DNA from: Marivita geojedonensis | Lineage (GTDB): Bacteria > Pseudomonadota > Alphaproteobacteria > Rhodobacterales > Rhodobacteraceae | Length of the DNA: 64,000 nt | Direction of reading: 5' to 3' | NCBI RefSeq assembly: GCF_002115805.1 | Contig: NZ_JFKC01000019.1 | Span: 1 to 64,000, forward strand | Shown: in pieces, positions 16,304 to 26,263 of the stretch | Layout of the letters: each line of letters starts with the position of its first letter | How positions within the stretch are numbered: the first letter of the stretch is position 1 | Made by a program: the position numbers and the translations under genes | Notes under the pieces: generated by a model | What the model was told of the DNA's origin: nothing | Databases searched by the model: none | The model's input: the letters and a program-made list of their open reading frames with translations, nothing else

Positions 16304-18523
16304 GTGCGCGGGACCAACTCTGAAAAGACCACCCATCCGGTTCTGATCTTCTGGATCATAGCCGGGTGGGTCGGGTTCTGCCTTCTGCCGTGGTACATGG
16401 TCGAAGATGGCCTATGGTCGTTTGAATGGCTGTTCGATGGCTACCCGTTCGACACCGACTACGCCCCCGCCCTGTTCCTTCTGGCACAGGGAGAGAAGAT
16501 GTGGCTCGCCCCGCTGGCGATCCCACTTTTGATGCCTCTGCTGGTTCTGCGGAGGCCGAAATCCGATCCGCTCTACGCCCGTATTCTGGTGTTGGCAGGC
16601 GCTCTCGGATTTGGATGGCTGATAGCTCAGGGGTTCAGCATCGGCATCCGGGGGTACAACTTCGACTGGCTGGAAGCGCTTTTCGGAGAGTTGGGAGACC
16701 GACAATACGGCATGGGCTATGGCGCAATGATTTGCGCCACGGCCTTCCTGTTTCTGCTGACACAGGGCGTCGCGGCACGCGGTGCGATCAATGGAGATGT
16801 CTTCGTCGTCAGCGCCATCGGAGGCGTGATCGCGATTGTCACCGCTTTTGTGTTCTTCCCGATCGCCAAGATGCTCGCCGCGGCGTTCATCACCGACGAC
16901 GGCGCTTATTCGGCAACGGTCTTTGCGTCGAAATTCTTTGACGACCGGTTGTGGGGACTGGGTTGCCTTGCGGGCGCCCGATGTGGTGCCGCGTGGAATT
17001 CACTGTTTCTGGCGATTGCGGTCGGTTTCATAACGACAGTGCTTGGGCTGGCGTTCGCGCTGGTCGTGACACGGTCGGGCTTTCGCTACAAACGCGCCCT
17101 GCGGGCGCTGACGGTTCTGCCGATCATCACCCCGCCCTTTGTCATCGGTCTGGCACTGATCCTGCTTTTCGGACTTTCAGGGACGATCACGGTGTTCTTC
17201 GCCGAACTCTTCGGCACTCAACCCACGCGCTGGCTTTATGGCTTGCCCGGTATTCTGATCGCGCAGACGCTGGCCTTCACGCCGATTGCCTTCCTTGTGC
17301 TGATCGGCGTGGTCGAAGGTGTCTCCCCATCGATGGAGGAAGCGGCCCAGACGCTGCGTGCCAGCAAATGGCAAACCTTTCGAACGGTTTCGCTGCCGTT
17401 GATGCGGCCCGGTCTGGCCAATGCGTTTCTTCTTGGGTTCATCGAAAGCATGGCAGATTTCGGCAACCCGCTGGTTCTCGGTGGGAACTTCGATGTCCTG
17501 TCTACCGAGATATTCTTTGCCATCGTGGGTGCGCAGTATGACCAGAGCCGCGCGGCAGTTCTTGCCATGGTGCTTCTGTTCTTCACGCTCTCGGCCTTCT
17601 ATGCGCAGCGGGCGTGGCTCGGAAAGAAAAGCTACACCACCGTATCCGGCAAGGGCGACGCCGGTGTTCATCCCCTTATGCCGAATGCACTGGCCTATCC
17701 GGTGTTGTTCGTGGCGCTCGGCTGGACGCTGTTCACCGCCGTGGTCTATGCCATGATCATCTATGGCAGCGTGGTCGAGCTTTGGGGCGTCAACAATTCC
17801 CTGACCCTCAAACACTATGTCACCGCCTTCAGCGTCCGGTTCGAAGAAGAAGGCATCCGTTGGACCGGCGCCGCATGGGACAGCTTCTGGACGACCATCT
17901 CCATTGCCGCCATCGCGGCCCCGCTGACAGCAGCGGTCGGGCTGGTGACGGCATATCTGCTCACCCGGCAGAATTTCGCAGGCAAGAACGCCTTCGAATT
18001 CGGAACGATGCTGTCCTTTGCCATTCCCGGCACGGTGATTGGTGTCAGCTACATCCTTGCCTTCAACGTCCCGCCGATCGAGATCACGGGCACGGGTATC
18101 ATCCTTGTCATCAGCTTCATCTTCCGAAACATGCCCGTTGGCGTCAGGGCCGGCATTGCCAGTATGAGCCAACTGGACAAGTCGCTTGACGAAAGCTCGC
18201 TGACCCTTGGTGCAAATTCGTGGCAGACGTTCCGGCGGGTGATCCTGCCGCTTCTGCGCCCTGCGATCCTGGCCGCGCTCGTTTACAGCTTCGTACGCGC
18301 GATGACTGCGATCTCGGCGGTGATCTTCCTCGTGTCGGCCGAATATGACATGGCCACGAGCTATATCATCGGCCGGGTCGAGAATAACGATTACGGCCTC
18401 GCCATCGCCTATTCCACAACTCTGATCTTCGTCATGCTGTCGGCGGTCGGGTTGCTGCAATTCCTTGTGGGCCGGGTCCAGATCGGACGTCGCTCGCATC
18501 ACGGAACGGAGAAGACCAAATGA
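16304..18523 (+). CDS. Large fused ABC permease (AfuB/FbpB type)
   Basis: A 739-residue membrane protein with two permease modules. Each carries an EAA loop: EEAAQTLRASKWQTFRTVSLPLMRP about residues 345-370, and DESSLTLGANSWQTFRRVILPLLRP near 635-660. Before the first module are about 220 residues with extra hydrophobic helices, as in AfuB; plain FbpB lacks this extension. The start is GTG at 16304, three bases after the binding-protein stop. It overlaps the ATPase gene by 4 bp. The N-terminal extension supports assignment to the AfuB-like branch. Confidence 0.87.
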   Translation: MRGTNSEKTTHPVLIFWIIAGWVGFCLLPWYMVEDGLWSFEWLFDGYPFDTDYAPALFLLAQGEKMWLAPLAIPLLMPLLVLRRPKSDPLYARILVLAGALGFGWLIAQGFSIGIRGYNFDWLEALFGELGDRQYGMGYGAMICATAFLFLLTQGVAARGAINGDVFVVSAIGGVIAIVTAFVFFPIAKMLAAAFITDDGAYSATVFASKFFDDRLWGLGCLAGARCGAAWNSLFLAIAVGFITTVLGLAFALVVTRSGFRYKRALRALTVLPIITPPFVIGLALILLFGLSGTITVFFAELFGTQPTRWLYGLPGILIAQTLAFTPIAFLVLIGVVEGVSPSMEEAAQTLRASKWQTFRTVSLPLMRPGLANAFLLGFIESMADFGNPLVLGGNFDVLSTEIFFAIVGAQYDQSRAAVLAMVLLFFTLSAFYAQRAWLGKKSYTTVSGKGDAGVHPLMPNALAYPVLFVALGWTLFTAVVYAMIIYGSVVELWGVNNSLTLKHYVTAFSVRFEEEGIRWTGAAWDSFWTTISIAAIAAPLTAAVGLVTAYLLTRQNFAGKNAFEFGTMLSFAIPGTVIGVSYILAFNVPPIEITGTGIILVISFIFRNMPVGVRAGIASMSQLDKSLDESSLTLGANSWQTFRRVILPLLRPAILAALVYSFVRAMTAISAVIFLVSAEYDMATSYIIGRVENNDYGLAIAYSTTLIFVMLSAVGLLQFLVGRVQIGRRSHHGTEKTK

Positions 18524-19593
18524 CCGAAACCAATCTCGGGTCAAAGGCTGCGCCCGTCCGCTTTGAAGGTGTCTCCAAGCGCTTTGGCAAGGACGTCGTT
18601 GCGGTAGACAGCATCGATCTGCATGTCGAGGCTGGCAAACTGGTGACCCTTCTCGGCCCTTCGGGATGCGGCAAGACCACAACTCTGCGCATGATCGCAG
18701 GGCTGGAAATGGCAACGTCGGGGCGCATCCTGATCGGAGATCGGGACGTGACCAAACTGCCTGCGACCGATCGCGATGTCTCGATGGTGTTTCAGTCCTA
18801 CGCCCTGTTCCCGCATATGACCGTGCTGGAAAACGTCATGTACGGACTGACCTTTTCCGGCTTTGCCAAACCAGAGGCGCGGTCACGCGCGCTTCAGGGT
18901 CTGGAACTGGTCGGACTGAAGGGATTTGACAACAGACTGCCATCCGAGCTTTCCGGCGGTCAGCAGCAGCGCGTGGCCGTGGCGCGGGCACTGGTTCTGG
19001 AACCTCAGGTCCTTCTCTTCGACGAGCCTCTGTCCAATCTCGATGCCAAACTGCGCCGTCAGGTGCGCGAGGACATTCGCGCCATCCAGCAGGATCTCGG
19101 GCTGACCGTGGTCTACGTGACGCACGATCAGGAAGAGGCATTGGCCGTGTCCGACGAAATCGTCGTAATGCGGAACGCCGCCATTGCGCAGAAAGGCAGC
19201 CCGAGAGACCTGTATGATGCACCGATGGATCGGTTCGTCGCCGACTTCATCGGCGAGGCCAACCTGATCGACTGTCAGATCCTGTCTGTCGAGAACGGCA
19301 TGGCGACCATCGATATCGAAGGATACCGGCACACCCTGCCCGCGCGTGGCCTCGGCCCCGGACCGGCGACACTTGCCGTGCGACCCTCACGGCTTCTGAT
19401 CGGCGCGGACACAGGGATAGCCGCGACCGTCACCAAAGCAACCTATGTGGGGGTACGGATGGAATACACGCTGACGGGTGCATTCGGGCAGGTCTTTGCC
19501 GTGCATGACGATGTGGACGATCCGCTTGCCCCCGGCACGGAAATCCGCATGGCATTTGCAGAAAAGGGTCCGGTTCTGCTGCCCGACGCATGA
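18520..19593 (+). CDS. ABC ATPase (AfuC/FbpC type)
   Basis: A 357-residue ATPase. Walker A is LGPSGCGKTTTLR, the Q-loop is MVFQSYALFPHMTV, the signature is LSGGQQQRVAVARAL, Walker B is VLLFDEPLSNLDAKLR and the H-loop is YVTHDQEEAL. The last 100 residues form a TOBE-type regulatory domain, as in FbpC/AfuC/PotA. It overlaps both the permease stop and the following histidine-phosphatase gene by 4 bp, so all are translated together. It powers the AfuB-like permease. Confidence 0.93.
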   Translation: MTETNLGSKAAPVRFEGVSKRFGKDVVAVDSIDLHVEAGKLVTLLGPSGCGKTTTLRMIAGLEMATSGRILIGDRDVTKLPATDRDVSMVFQSYALFPHMTVLENVMYGLTFSGFAKPEARSRALQGLELVGLKGFDNRLPSELSGGQQQRVAVARALVLEPQVLLFDEPLSNLDAKLRRQVREDIRAIQQDLGLTVVYVTHDQEEALAVSDEIVVMRNAAIAQKGSPRDLYDAPMDRFVADFIGEANLIDCQILSVENGMATIDIEGYRHTLPARGLGPGPATLAVRPSRLLIGADTGIAATVTKATYVGVRMEYTLTGAFGQVFAVHDDVDDPLAPGTEIRMAFAEKGPVLLPDA

Positions 19594-20162
19594 GACACGA
19601 CCGGCTGATCTTCATCACCCATCCCGAGGTGGTCGTCGATCCGAAGCGCGAAGTCACCGATTGGTCCCTGTCCGAGACAGGCCGCGCACGGGTAGCGCGG
19701 TTTGCCGCGTCTGCGCTGCTCGTCAATGTGACACGGGTCTGGTCCAGCGCCGAACGCAAGGCCCAAGAGACTGCGGACATCCTTTCGGCATACCACGGCC
19801 TGACTGTCCGGATTGAGCCGGATCTGGGAGAAAATGACAGAAGCGCAACTGGGTTTCTTCCACCGCAGGATTTCGAGGCGGCGGCGGATGCGTTTTTTGC
19901 AGCTCCGGATCAAAGCCATCTTGGCTGGGAAACCGCAAGGGATGCGCAGACACGCATCACATCAGCGGTCCGGAGGATTTGCGCCGACCATGTGGACGGC
20001 GACCTTGCCCTTGTTTCGCACGGCGCGGTTGGCACGCTGCTCTTGTGTGCCCTGTCCGGGTTGCCGATAGACCGAGCCCATGATCAGCCGCATCAGGGCC
20101 ATTACTGGGCGGCTCCACTGTCGACCCTGACGCCGGAACACGGTTGGCGCGCCCTCAGCTAG
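19590..20162 (+). CDS. Histidine-phosphatase-fold protein with altered RHG motif
   Basis: A 190-residue phosphoglycerate-mutase-like protein. The catalytic His11 is present, but the hallmark RHG is THP (LIFITHPEVVVDP), so the phosphate-binding Arg is Thr and Gly is Pro. Later landmarks survive: VWSSAERKAQETADIL with an Arg, and the second His in LVSHGAVGTLLL. It is co-translated with the transporter ATPase, implying a task on the imported phospho-compound. Whether it is still a phosphatase is unclear. Its last 8 bp overlap the convergent inositol-monophosphatase-like gene. Confidence 0.8.
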   Translation: MRHDRLIFITHPEVVVDPKREVTDWSLSETGRARVARFAASALLVNVTRVWSSAERKAQETADILSAYHGLTVRIEPDLGENDRSATGFLPPQDFEAAADAFFAAPDQSHLGWETARDAQTRITSAVRRICADHVDGDLALVSHGAVGTLLLCALSGLPIDRAHDQPHQGHYWAAPLSTLTPEHGWRALS

Positions 20163-20946
20163 GTCTTGTGTTCTGCCAGGCGCGGTCGGCCATCCCAAGC
20201 AGCGCCTCGAAAACCTGCGGCGCGCCCACAACCACCCGTCCCCCGTTTGCGATCATGTCATCCGCGTTCTGATCTTCAACGATGCCGCCCGCTTCGGCGA
20301 TCAATAGCTGTCCAGCAAGGCAGTCCCACGCGTTCATATGTTCTTCCAGATATCCCAGAAGCCGGCCCGCCGCGACATAAGCCAAAGACAGGGCGCCCGA
20401 GGCATTGCGATGGAACATCGCGCCCGCACCCACGATGTCTGCAACCACCGGGAGGATATTCTCAGGTGCGACGCGGTTTGAATATCCAACGGACACGGTG
20501 CCGCTGGCCATCGGAACATGTGCGGCAACCGACATGGCCTTGCCATTCAACGTCGCGCCCTGACCCCGTTGCGCGACAAAGGTCTCACCATGAATGGGAT
20601 CGTGGATCACCCCCACCTGCGTCATGCTATCGGCAACACCGGCAAGGACGATGGTCCAGGCAGGAAGGCCATTCACGAAATTCGTCGTTCCGTCGATGGG
20701 GTCTATCACCCAAACAAAGCCGCTTGTTCCTTGTTTCGGCGCGTGTTCCTCGCCCACGATGCCATCATCTGGAAACGCGGCTTCCAGACGTTCACGGATC
20801 AGGACCTCGACATTGCGATCAGCTTCACTGACCCAATCCTGAGCGCCTTTCTTGTCGACGGCGAGCGAGTCCCTCTGCGCGAAATAGCTTTGCGCCATCT
20901 CCCCCGCCTCTTGGCAGATCGCAATCGCCGTTTCGGTTCTCGACAT
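20155..20946 (-). CDS. Inositol monophosphatase-family phosphatase
   Basis: A 263-residue Mg-dependent phosphatase of the IMPase/CysQ/FBPase superfamily. All metal motifs are intact: VGEEH, DPIDGTTNF and NAWDCLAGQLLIAEAGG. Start ATG 20946 has GGAGAGG upstream; the longer frame from 21054 would begin in the gap next to fadA. Substrates of the family include inositol phosphates, fructose bisphosphate, histidinol phosphate and PAP. Its location tail-to-tail with the Afu-type operon makes a role in dephosphorylating imported sugar phosphate attractive. It is on the other strand, 59 bp downstream of fadA, so this is inference. Confidence 0.88.
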   Translation of the reverse strand: MSRTETAIAICQEAGEMAQSYFAQRDSLAVDKKGAQDWVSEADRNVEVLIRERLEAAFPDDGIVGEEHAPKQGTSGFVWVIDPIDGTTNFVNGLPAWTIVLAGVADSMTQVGVIHDPIHGETFVAQRGQGATLNGKAMSVAAHVPMASGTVSVGYSNRVAPENILPVVADIVGAGAMFHRNASGALSLAYVAAGRLLGYLEEHMNAWDCLAGQLLIAEAGGIVEDQNADDMIANGGRVVVGAPQVFEALLGMADRAWQNTRPS

Positions 20947-21005
20947 GTCCAACTGCCTCTCCTTTTCTCGCAATAAAGGGCGCCCTTGAGCGCACAAACG
21001 GTCTT

Positions 21006-22178
21006 TCAAAAGACCTCGAACAACCCGGCCGCGCCCATACCGCCCGCGACACACATCGTCACGACCCCAAGCTTTGCGCCCCTTCGGCGGCCTTCGTACA
21101 GAAGGTGCCCGGTCAGGCGTGCGCCCGTCATTCCGAACGGGTGCCCGATCGAGATCGACCCACCGTTCACGTTGAGCTTCTCAGGATCAATACCCAGACG
21201 GTCGCGGCAATACAGGGCCTGGCTGGCAAAGGCTTCGTTCAATTCCCAGAGGTCGATGTCGTCGACCGTCAGACCATGCCGCTCCAGCAGGCGTGGCACC
21301 GCGAACACCGGACCAATGCCCATCTCCTCGGGGCCGCAGCCGGCGACGGCGAACCCCCGAAAAGCTCCGAGCGGTTCCAGATTGCGCCGTTCCGCCTCGG
21401 AGGCCTCCATCAGGATGAGGGCCGCCGCCCCGTCCGACAACTGGCTGGCGTTCCCAGCAGTAACGTAGCCACCTTCCCGCACAGTGGACAGGGAGCGCAA
21501 CCCGTCCAGAGTGGTGTCGGGCCGGTTGCATTCATCGCGGTCCAGTGTGACGGCCTTTTCCGACACCTCGCCCGTTTCCCTGTCCTCGATCGCCATCATT
21601 GTGTCGAAGGGAATGATTTCATCTGCAAATAGACCGGCCTCCTGGGCTTTGGCAGTTCGCTGCTGTGACAGAAGACCAAAGGCATCCTGACGGTCACGGT
21701 CGATGCCATAGCGTTCGGCCACCAGATCCGCAGTTTCGATCATGGTCATGTAAAGCTCGGGCATACCCGCCGCGAGCGTCGGTTCGGGCACGCGTCGGAT
21801 TTTCGGTTGGATGAGGCTGATGCTCTCGACGCCACCGGCAATCTGTGGGCCTGCGTCATCGGCAACGATGGCATGGGCTGCCGTCGCCACGGCCTGCAGG
21901 CCACTTGCACAGAAGCGGCTGACAGTCTGCGCAGCGGATACTTTTGACACCCCCGCACGAAGTGCCGATTGCCGGGCGATGTTTCCCCCGGTTTCGGCCT
22001 CCGGGTAGCCACAGCCGATCACCACGTCTTCGATCTCGTCCGCGCCCAAACCGGTCCGCCGCATCAGCTCGGCGATGACGTGACCTGTCATCGTCGCTCC
22101 GTGGGTCTGGTTGAGCGCCCCTCGAAACGACTTTGCCAAACCGGTCCGTCCTGCCGCGACGATGACTGCCTGTTTCAT
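21006..22178 (-). CDS. fadA: Acetyl-CoA acyltransferase (thiolase)
   Basis: A 390-residue thiolase. The nucleophilic Cys is in [18 protein letters not shown] (about residue 89), the His is in [20 protein letters not shown] and the second Cys is in [14 protein letters not shown]. It cleaves 3-ketoacyl-CoA to acetyl-CoA plus shortened acyl-CoA. It overlaps the multifunctional fadB-like gene by 4 bp, forming a beta-oxidation pair. Divergent from them, beyond an XRE-cupin regulator, is an LLM-monooxygenase operon, so the pair may finish breakdown of that pathway's product. Confidence 0.93.
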   Translation of the reverse strand: MKQAVIVAAGRTGLAKSFRGALNQTHGATMTGHVIAELMRRTGLGADEIEDVVIGCGYPEAETGGNIARQSALRAGVSKVSAAQTVSRFCASGLQAVATAAHAIVADDAGPQIAGGVESISLIQPKIRRVPEPTLAAGMPELYMTMIETADLVAERYGIDRDRQDAFGLLSQQRTAKAQEAGLFADEIIPFDTMMAIEDRETGEVSEKAVTLDRDECNRPDTTLDGLRSLSTVREGGYVTAGNASQLSDGAAALILMEASEAERRNLEPLGAFRGFAVAGCGPEEMGIGPVFAVPRLLERHGLTVDDIDLWELNEAFASQALYCRDRLGIDPEKLNVNGGSISIGHPFGMTGARLTGHLLYEGRRRGAKLGVVTMCVAGGMGAAGLFEVF

Positions 22179-24262
22179 TTCCCAGCCCCCTTGTTGAGAT
22201 CGTCAAATGTCCGACCCTCTGCCACCAGTTGCTCGAGCAGCGGCGCCGGGGACCAGAAATACCGGTCGTCCTGCGCATAGGCGGTTATGTCGGACAGGAT
22301 TTTCGGAAGGCCATCCATGTCGGCCCATTTCAGCGGTCCACCCCGGTAGCGCGGAAACCCGTAGCCCATGAGCAGCACTACATCCACATCCAGTGGACGT
22401 CGGGCGATGCCGTCACCCACGACTTTTGCGGCTTCGTTGACCATCGCGCAAAGATAGCGGCGCTGGATTTCGGGGCGCGAGAACGCGCGCGGTTTGATGC
22501 CGAGCGTTTCCCTCGCGGACTCGATGATCCCCGCGACCTCGGGATTGGGTTTGGGAGGCGTCTCATTGTAGAGGTAGTAGCCCTGCCCGGTTTTCTGCCC
22601 GAAGAGACCAGCCTCACACAGGCGATCTGCGACCAGTGGCACCCTTTCCCGGGGATCGCGGGTGGCTGCGCGCCGCTTTCGTGCGGCCCACGCGATATCG
22701 AGCCCTGCAAGATCGGAAACCTGAAACGGCCCCATGGCAAATCCGAACTCCCGGATGGCAGCATCAATGTCGTAGGGTGTGGCACCATCCAAAACCATGT
22801 GGTCCGCCGCAGCGCGGTACGCGGCCAGAATACGGTTGCCAATGAACCCGTCGCAGACGCCCGCCCGCACGGCGGTTTTTTTCAACCGCTTGGCGAGAGC
22901 AAACCCAGTTGCGACGGTATCCGGCGCGGTTCTGTCGGCGACGACCACTTCGAGAAGTTTCATCACATGCGCCGGGGAAAAGAAGTGCAGCCCTATTACG
23001 TCTTCAGGCCGCTGTGTTGCGTCGGCGATCTTGTTGATGTCGAGATAGGACGTATTGGTGGCCAGTACCGCGCCGGGTTTGCAGATCGCATCCAAACGTG
23101 AAAACACGTCCCGCTTGACGTTCATATCTTCGAACACGGCTTCGATCACCAGATCGGCCTCGCGCAGATCATCGTATGACGTCGTCAGAGCCAACGCGGG
23201 CCCCGTCAACCTGTCATATGTCTTCTGGTCGATCTTGCCGCGTTTCAGAGCGCCGGACAGGTTCCCCGTGATCCGGCCTCGGGCCGCGTGCGCAGCGTCT
23301 TCGCTCATCTCAAGCAGGGTGACGGGAAACCCGGCCAGCAGGAATGACGTGGCGATCCCTGCTCCCATCGTACCACCGCCGATCACGGCAACCGAATTTA
23401 CATCCCGCGCGTTTGTATCCTTGAGTTCGGCAAGGACTCCGACGGCGCGTTCCGCGAAAAACGCGTGGATCAAACCTTGGCGCTGATCGGTTTCCAAAAG
23501 CGCGCGGAACAGCTCCCGCTCTCGCGTCAAACCCTCTTCGAAAGGCAACTCGCAGGCAGCCTGTATTCCCCTGACCGCATAGGCCGGCGAGATCTGGCCC
23601 CGCGCTTTGCGCAGCGCTGAATCATAGGCCGCGTCGAAATCAATGGGCTGAGGCGCGGGCATCTCCCGGATCGGCCGACGTGGCGCGTTCTCGGCCAACA
23701 AAGCACGCGTATAGCTGAGACCGATATCGCGTGGCGCGCCGTCTTCCACACGGTCGATGATCCCCAGATCAAAAGCCTCTCCTGCGCTGATCTGGCGACC
23801 GCTGGTGATCACGTCAATCGACGTCTCAACGCCAACAAGTCGGGGAAGTCTCTGCGTCCCGCCTGCACCGGGCATGACACCGATCAGAACTTCCGGCAGT
23901 CCAACTTTCGCAGCCGGTGTCGCGATCCGGTAGTCCGATGCCAGCGCGATTTCCAACCCTCCTCCCAGCGCGGTGCCATGCAGCGCCGACACGACAAGGA
24001 CAGGCGACGTCTCCAGACGGTTGCACACGTCCGGCAACCAGGGTTCCAACGGTGGTTTCCCGAACTCCCGGATGTCCGCGCCTGCCGGAAAACTGCGACC
24101 TTCGCCATAGATCAGCGCCGCTCTGGCGCCGTCGGCCTCTGCTTTTTCGACCGCCTCGACCAGACCTTGCCGAACCGCCTGCCCCAATGCATTGACCGGC
24201 GGATTGTCGATGGCGATCATGGCGATATCGCCGTCACGATTGTATCGAATGACTCCGGTCAT
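22175..24262 (-). CDS. fadB: Enoyl-CoA hydratase/3-hydroxyacyl-CoA dehydrogenase (multifunctional)
   Basis: A 695-residue fusion. Residues 1-190 form a crotonase domain ([48 protein letters not shown]). About 285-470 is the NAD-binding 3-hydroxyacyl-CoA dehydrogenase ([37 protein letters not shown]). About 470-690 holds two C-terminal dimerisation domains. It converts trans-enoyl-CoA to 3-ketoacyl-CoA, feeding the adjacent thiolase. Start ATG 24262. A separate acyl-CoA dehydrogenase and CoA ligase are not present here. Confidence 0.93.
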   Translation of the reverse strand: MTGVIRYNRDGDIAMIAIDNPPVNALGQAVRQGLVEAVEKAEADGARAALIYGEGRSFPAGADIREFGKPPLEPWLPDVCNRLETSPVLVVSALHGTALGGGLEIALASDYRIATPAAKVGLPEVLIGVMPGAGGTQRLPRLVGVETSIDVITSGRQISAGEAFDLGIIDRVEDGAPRDIGLSYTRALLAENAPRRPIREMPAPQPIDFDAAYDSALRKARGQISPAYAVRGIQAACELPFEEGLTRERELFRALLETDQRQGLIHAFFAERAVGVLAELKDTNARDVNSVAVIGGGTMGAGIATSFLLAGFPVTLLEMSEDAAHAARGRITGNLSGALKRGKIDQKTYDRLTGPALALTTSYDDLREADLVIEAVFEDMNVKRDVFSRLDAICKPGAVLATNTSYLDINKIADATQRPEDVIGLHFFSPAHVMKLLEVVVADRTAPDTVATGFALAKRLKKTAVRAGVCDGFIGNRILAAYRAAADHMVLDGATPYDIDAAIREFGFAMGPFQVSDLAGLDIAWAARKRRAATRDPRERVPLVADRLCEAGLFGQKTGQGYYLYNETPPKPNPEVAGIIESARETLGIKPRAFSRPEIQRRYLCAMVNEAAKVVGDGIARRPLDVDVVLLMGYGFPRYRGGPLKWADMDGLPKILSDITAYAQDDRYFWSPAPLLEQLVAEGRTFDDLNKGAGK

Positions 24263-24348
24263 GGGATGTCCTGTAATGGTCGGTCAATGGTTTCGGTGTC
24301 CTCAGTAGCCCAATTCGCTGACGAAGTGGCACAGCATTTTTTCAAGGC

Positions 24349-24966
24349 TTACCAGCTGATCCGGACTGGAGACATGGCCCAGATCATCGTGGCTTCGGTC
24401 TTACCACGGTTGCGGAACCGGTGCGCGATCATCGAGGGATAGGAAAAACTGTCCCCCTTGCTCAGAATGATCACCTCGTGCCCGAGACGCAGTTCGACCT
24501 CGCCTGACAGAACCATGGCATGCTGTTCCCCTTCGAATTCGTAGCCCGGCAGAGGCTCGGGCGGCTCGCCCGCGCCGGGCGGAAACCGTGACAGGATGAG
24601 GTAGCACTGACCGGACAACGTGCTCGACAGCAATTCGTCTTCGAAACCAAGCTCTTCCTTGCTGCGGGTATACATGTCCGAAAGCGGGCGACGGTTCTGC
24701 GCCCGCACGACATGACGGCGCTCCAGCGGACCTTCGCCCGACTGGACGGGAAAGAACCACTCTGCCGCAACACCAAGCGCGGCACTGATTTCCTTCAGGA
24801 TGGAATCAGAAACATTGGCCGTGCCCCGTTCGATCCGGCTCAGATACGCGGTCGAGCATGACAGCTGCGCGCTCAGATCGTCCAGGGTCAGTCCACGCGC
24901 CTTGCGCACTTCGCGGATTTCACTGCCAAGGCGCTCTGCGTCGATATCAGGCTGTTTTGCTGACAT
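24349..24966 (-). CDS. XRE-cupin transcriptional regulator
   Basis: A 205-residue regulator. The N-terminal HTH (about 12-66: VRKARGLTLDDLSAQLSCS, TAYLSRIERG) is followed by a C-terminal cupin (about 115-195; FEGEQHAMVLSGEVELRLG, LSKGDSFSYPSMIAHRFRN). Start ATG 24966 is well supported by GAGGAGG upstream. The group (PuuR/SutR-like) usually controls adjacent catabolic genes in response to the substrate. It sits between fadB and the divergent LLM operon, with repeated GAAAATTCAACTT elements in the gap. Likely a local repressor. Confidence 0.85.
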   Translation of the reverse strand: MSAKQPDIDAERLGSEIREVRKARGLTLDDLSAQLSCSTAYLSRIERGTANVSDSILKEISAALGVAAEWFFPVQSGEGPLERRHVVRAQNRRPLSDMYTRSKEELGFEDELLSSTLSGQCYLILSRFPPGAGEPPEPLPGYEFEGEQHAMVLSGEVELRLGHEVIILSKGDSFSYPSMIAHRFRNRGKTEATMIWAMSPVRISW

Positions 24967-24990
24967 TTTGCGCCTCCTCAAACATTTCAG

Positions 24991-25044
24991 TTGATTTTCT
25001 TCCGAAAATTCAACTTAGTTAAAAATGACTCGAAAATTCAACTT
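24991..25044. promoter_or_regulatory. Repeated CGAAAATTCAACTT elements, likely XRE operator
   Basis: The 14-mer CGAAAATTCAACTT occurs at 25003-25016 and again at 25031-25044, 28 bp apart. The first copy also pairs with an imperfect inverted copy (TTGATTTTC) at 24991-24999. The elements fill the gap between the XRE-cupin start (24966) and the LLM monooxygenase start (25073), so they probably bind that regulator. Confidence 0.55.
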
Positions 25045-25072
25045 CACGAGCATCGGGAACCCGGGAGGTGTC

Positions 25073-26263
25073 ATGCGTTTTGATCTCATAGCGAACTTCA
25101 GCCCCGGTGAAACCATACCCTGGACCCGTACCCTTGAAATGATCCTTGAGCAATGTGCCCTCGCCGAACAGGCCGGGTTTACCACCGCCTGGTTCACCGA
25201 ACATCACTTCGCGCATAACGGCTACATGAATGCGCCGCCCAACCCGATCCAGATGTGTACCCATGTCGCCGCGCATTGCAAAACCCTTCGTGTGGGGACG
25301 GCCCCGATCATCCTTCCCGACTGGCACCCTTTGCGTGTCGCAGAAGATGCGGCAATGCTCGACAACATGACGCTGGGCCGGTTCGATTTCGGTGTCGCCA
25401 AGGGCATCAACGAACGTTCGACAATCCAGTTCAACCGCGATGCGGACAGGCGCGACAATGCCAAGGTGATGCGGCTCTATCAGGAAAGCCTCGAGATCAT
25501 TCTCAAAGCGTGGACCAACGAGGCATTCACCCATCACGGTGAGTTTTACCAGTTTCCGGTTCCGGGCTGGAAAGAAACCAACCGGTTCTTCGATCCGCCC
25601 GACCCGCGCTATCACGACGCCGATGGCGAATACAAAGCGATGTATGTGCATCCCCGCCCCTACACCCATCCGCACCCGCCGGTCTGGCTCATGTCCAACG
25701 CGCCGCCGACGTTCAAGCTGGCAGGCGAACAGGGTTGGGGCGTGATCTCTATGTCCGCTGGCCCCAAGGCGACCCGGGCCTGCTGGGAGCCCTATCGCGA
25801 CGCGCTGTCCAAACGCGAAGGGCGCGATGTGAAACTCGGTGAAGGCGTGGGTGTCTGTACGGCATTTTATGTTGGTGAAAGCATGGAAGAGGCAGTCAAC
25901 ACGATCCGGGGGCCGATCAACGCCTATTACGAATTCCTCGGAGGCTCGCGCCCCAAGGGCGAATGGACGAAACACGGCTACCTCGACATCGACGAAGAAA
26001 TGACGCCCGAGGACGACGCGATGGACTGGTTCGATTTCCTCAACAAGCGCGGGATCATCGTTGTGGGCGACGCCGCCTACGTGGCCGAGCGGTTCGCCGA
26101 GAAACAGGAGACCATCGGCCTCGACCATCTCATGCTGATGCAGCAATACACTGGCGTACCCTATTCCAGGATCCTCGCAAGTTGGGACCGCCTGTTCGAA
26201 CACGTGGTGCCCAAGTTCGGCACGCAGTCGATTGCAGAAAAACGGGTGCTGGAACATGCTTGA
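25073..26263 (+). CDS. LLM-class flavin-dependent monooxygenase
   Basis: A 396-residue bacterial-luciferase-like TIM barrel. Family features are EQAGFTTAWFTEHHFAHNGY, RVGTAPIILPDWHPLRVAED, LDNMTLGRFDFGVAKG and a flavin-binding segment around WLMSNAPPTFKLAGEQGWG. Start ATG 25073 (MRFDLIANFSPGE) follows GGGAGGTG; an upstream in-frame ATG would run through the operator repeats. It should use FMNH2 and O2 to hydroxylate or cleave an organic substrate; the flavin reductase two genes downstream can supply reduced flavin. It overlaps the GST gene by 8 bp. Substrate unknown. Confidence 0.88.
   Translation: MRFDLIANFSPGETIPWTRTLEMILEQCALAEQAGFTTAWFTEHHFAHNGYMNAPPNPIQMCTHVAAHCKTLRVGTAPIILPDWHPLRVAEDAAMLDNMTLGRFDFGVAKGINERSTIQFNRDADRRDNAKVMRLYQESLEIILKAWTNEAFTHHGEFYQFPVPGWKETNRFFDPPDPRYHDADGEYKAMYVHPRPYTHPHPPVWLMSNAPPTFKLAGEQGWGVISMSAGPKATRACWEPYRDALSKREGRDVKLGEGVGVCTAFYVGESMEEAVNTIRGPINAYYEFLGGSRPKGEWTKHGYLDIDEEMTPEDDAMDWFDFLNKRGIIVVGDAAYVAERFAEKQETIGLDHLMLMQQYTGVPYSRILASWDRLFEHVVPKFGTQSIAEKRVLEHA

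Noticed and set aside
17177-18715. A 512-codon minus-strand frame under the large permease
   Set aside because: Shadow of the permease and ATPase genes; hydrophilic low-complexity composition and no family features.
15275-19593. A ferric-iron (FbpABC) importer
   Set aside because: Sequence class alone would allow it, but the permease has the AfuB-like N-terminal extension and the setting (DeoR, phosphatase-fold genes, no iron genes) points to phosphorylated organics. Iron is kept only as a less likely alternative.
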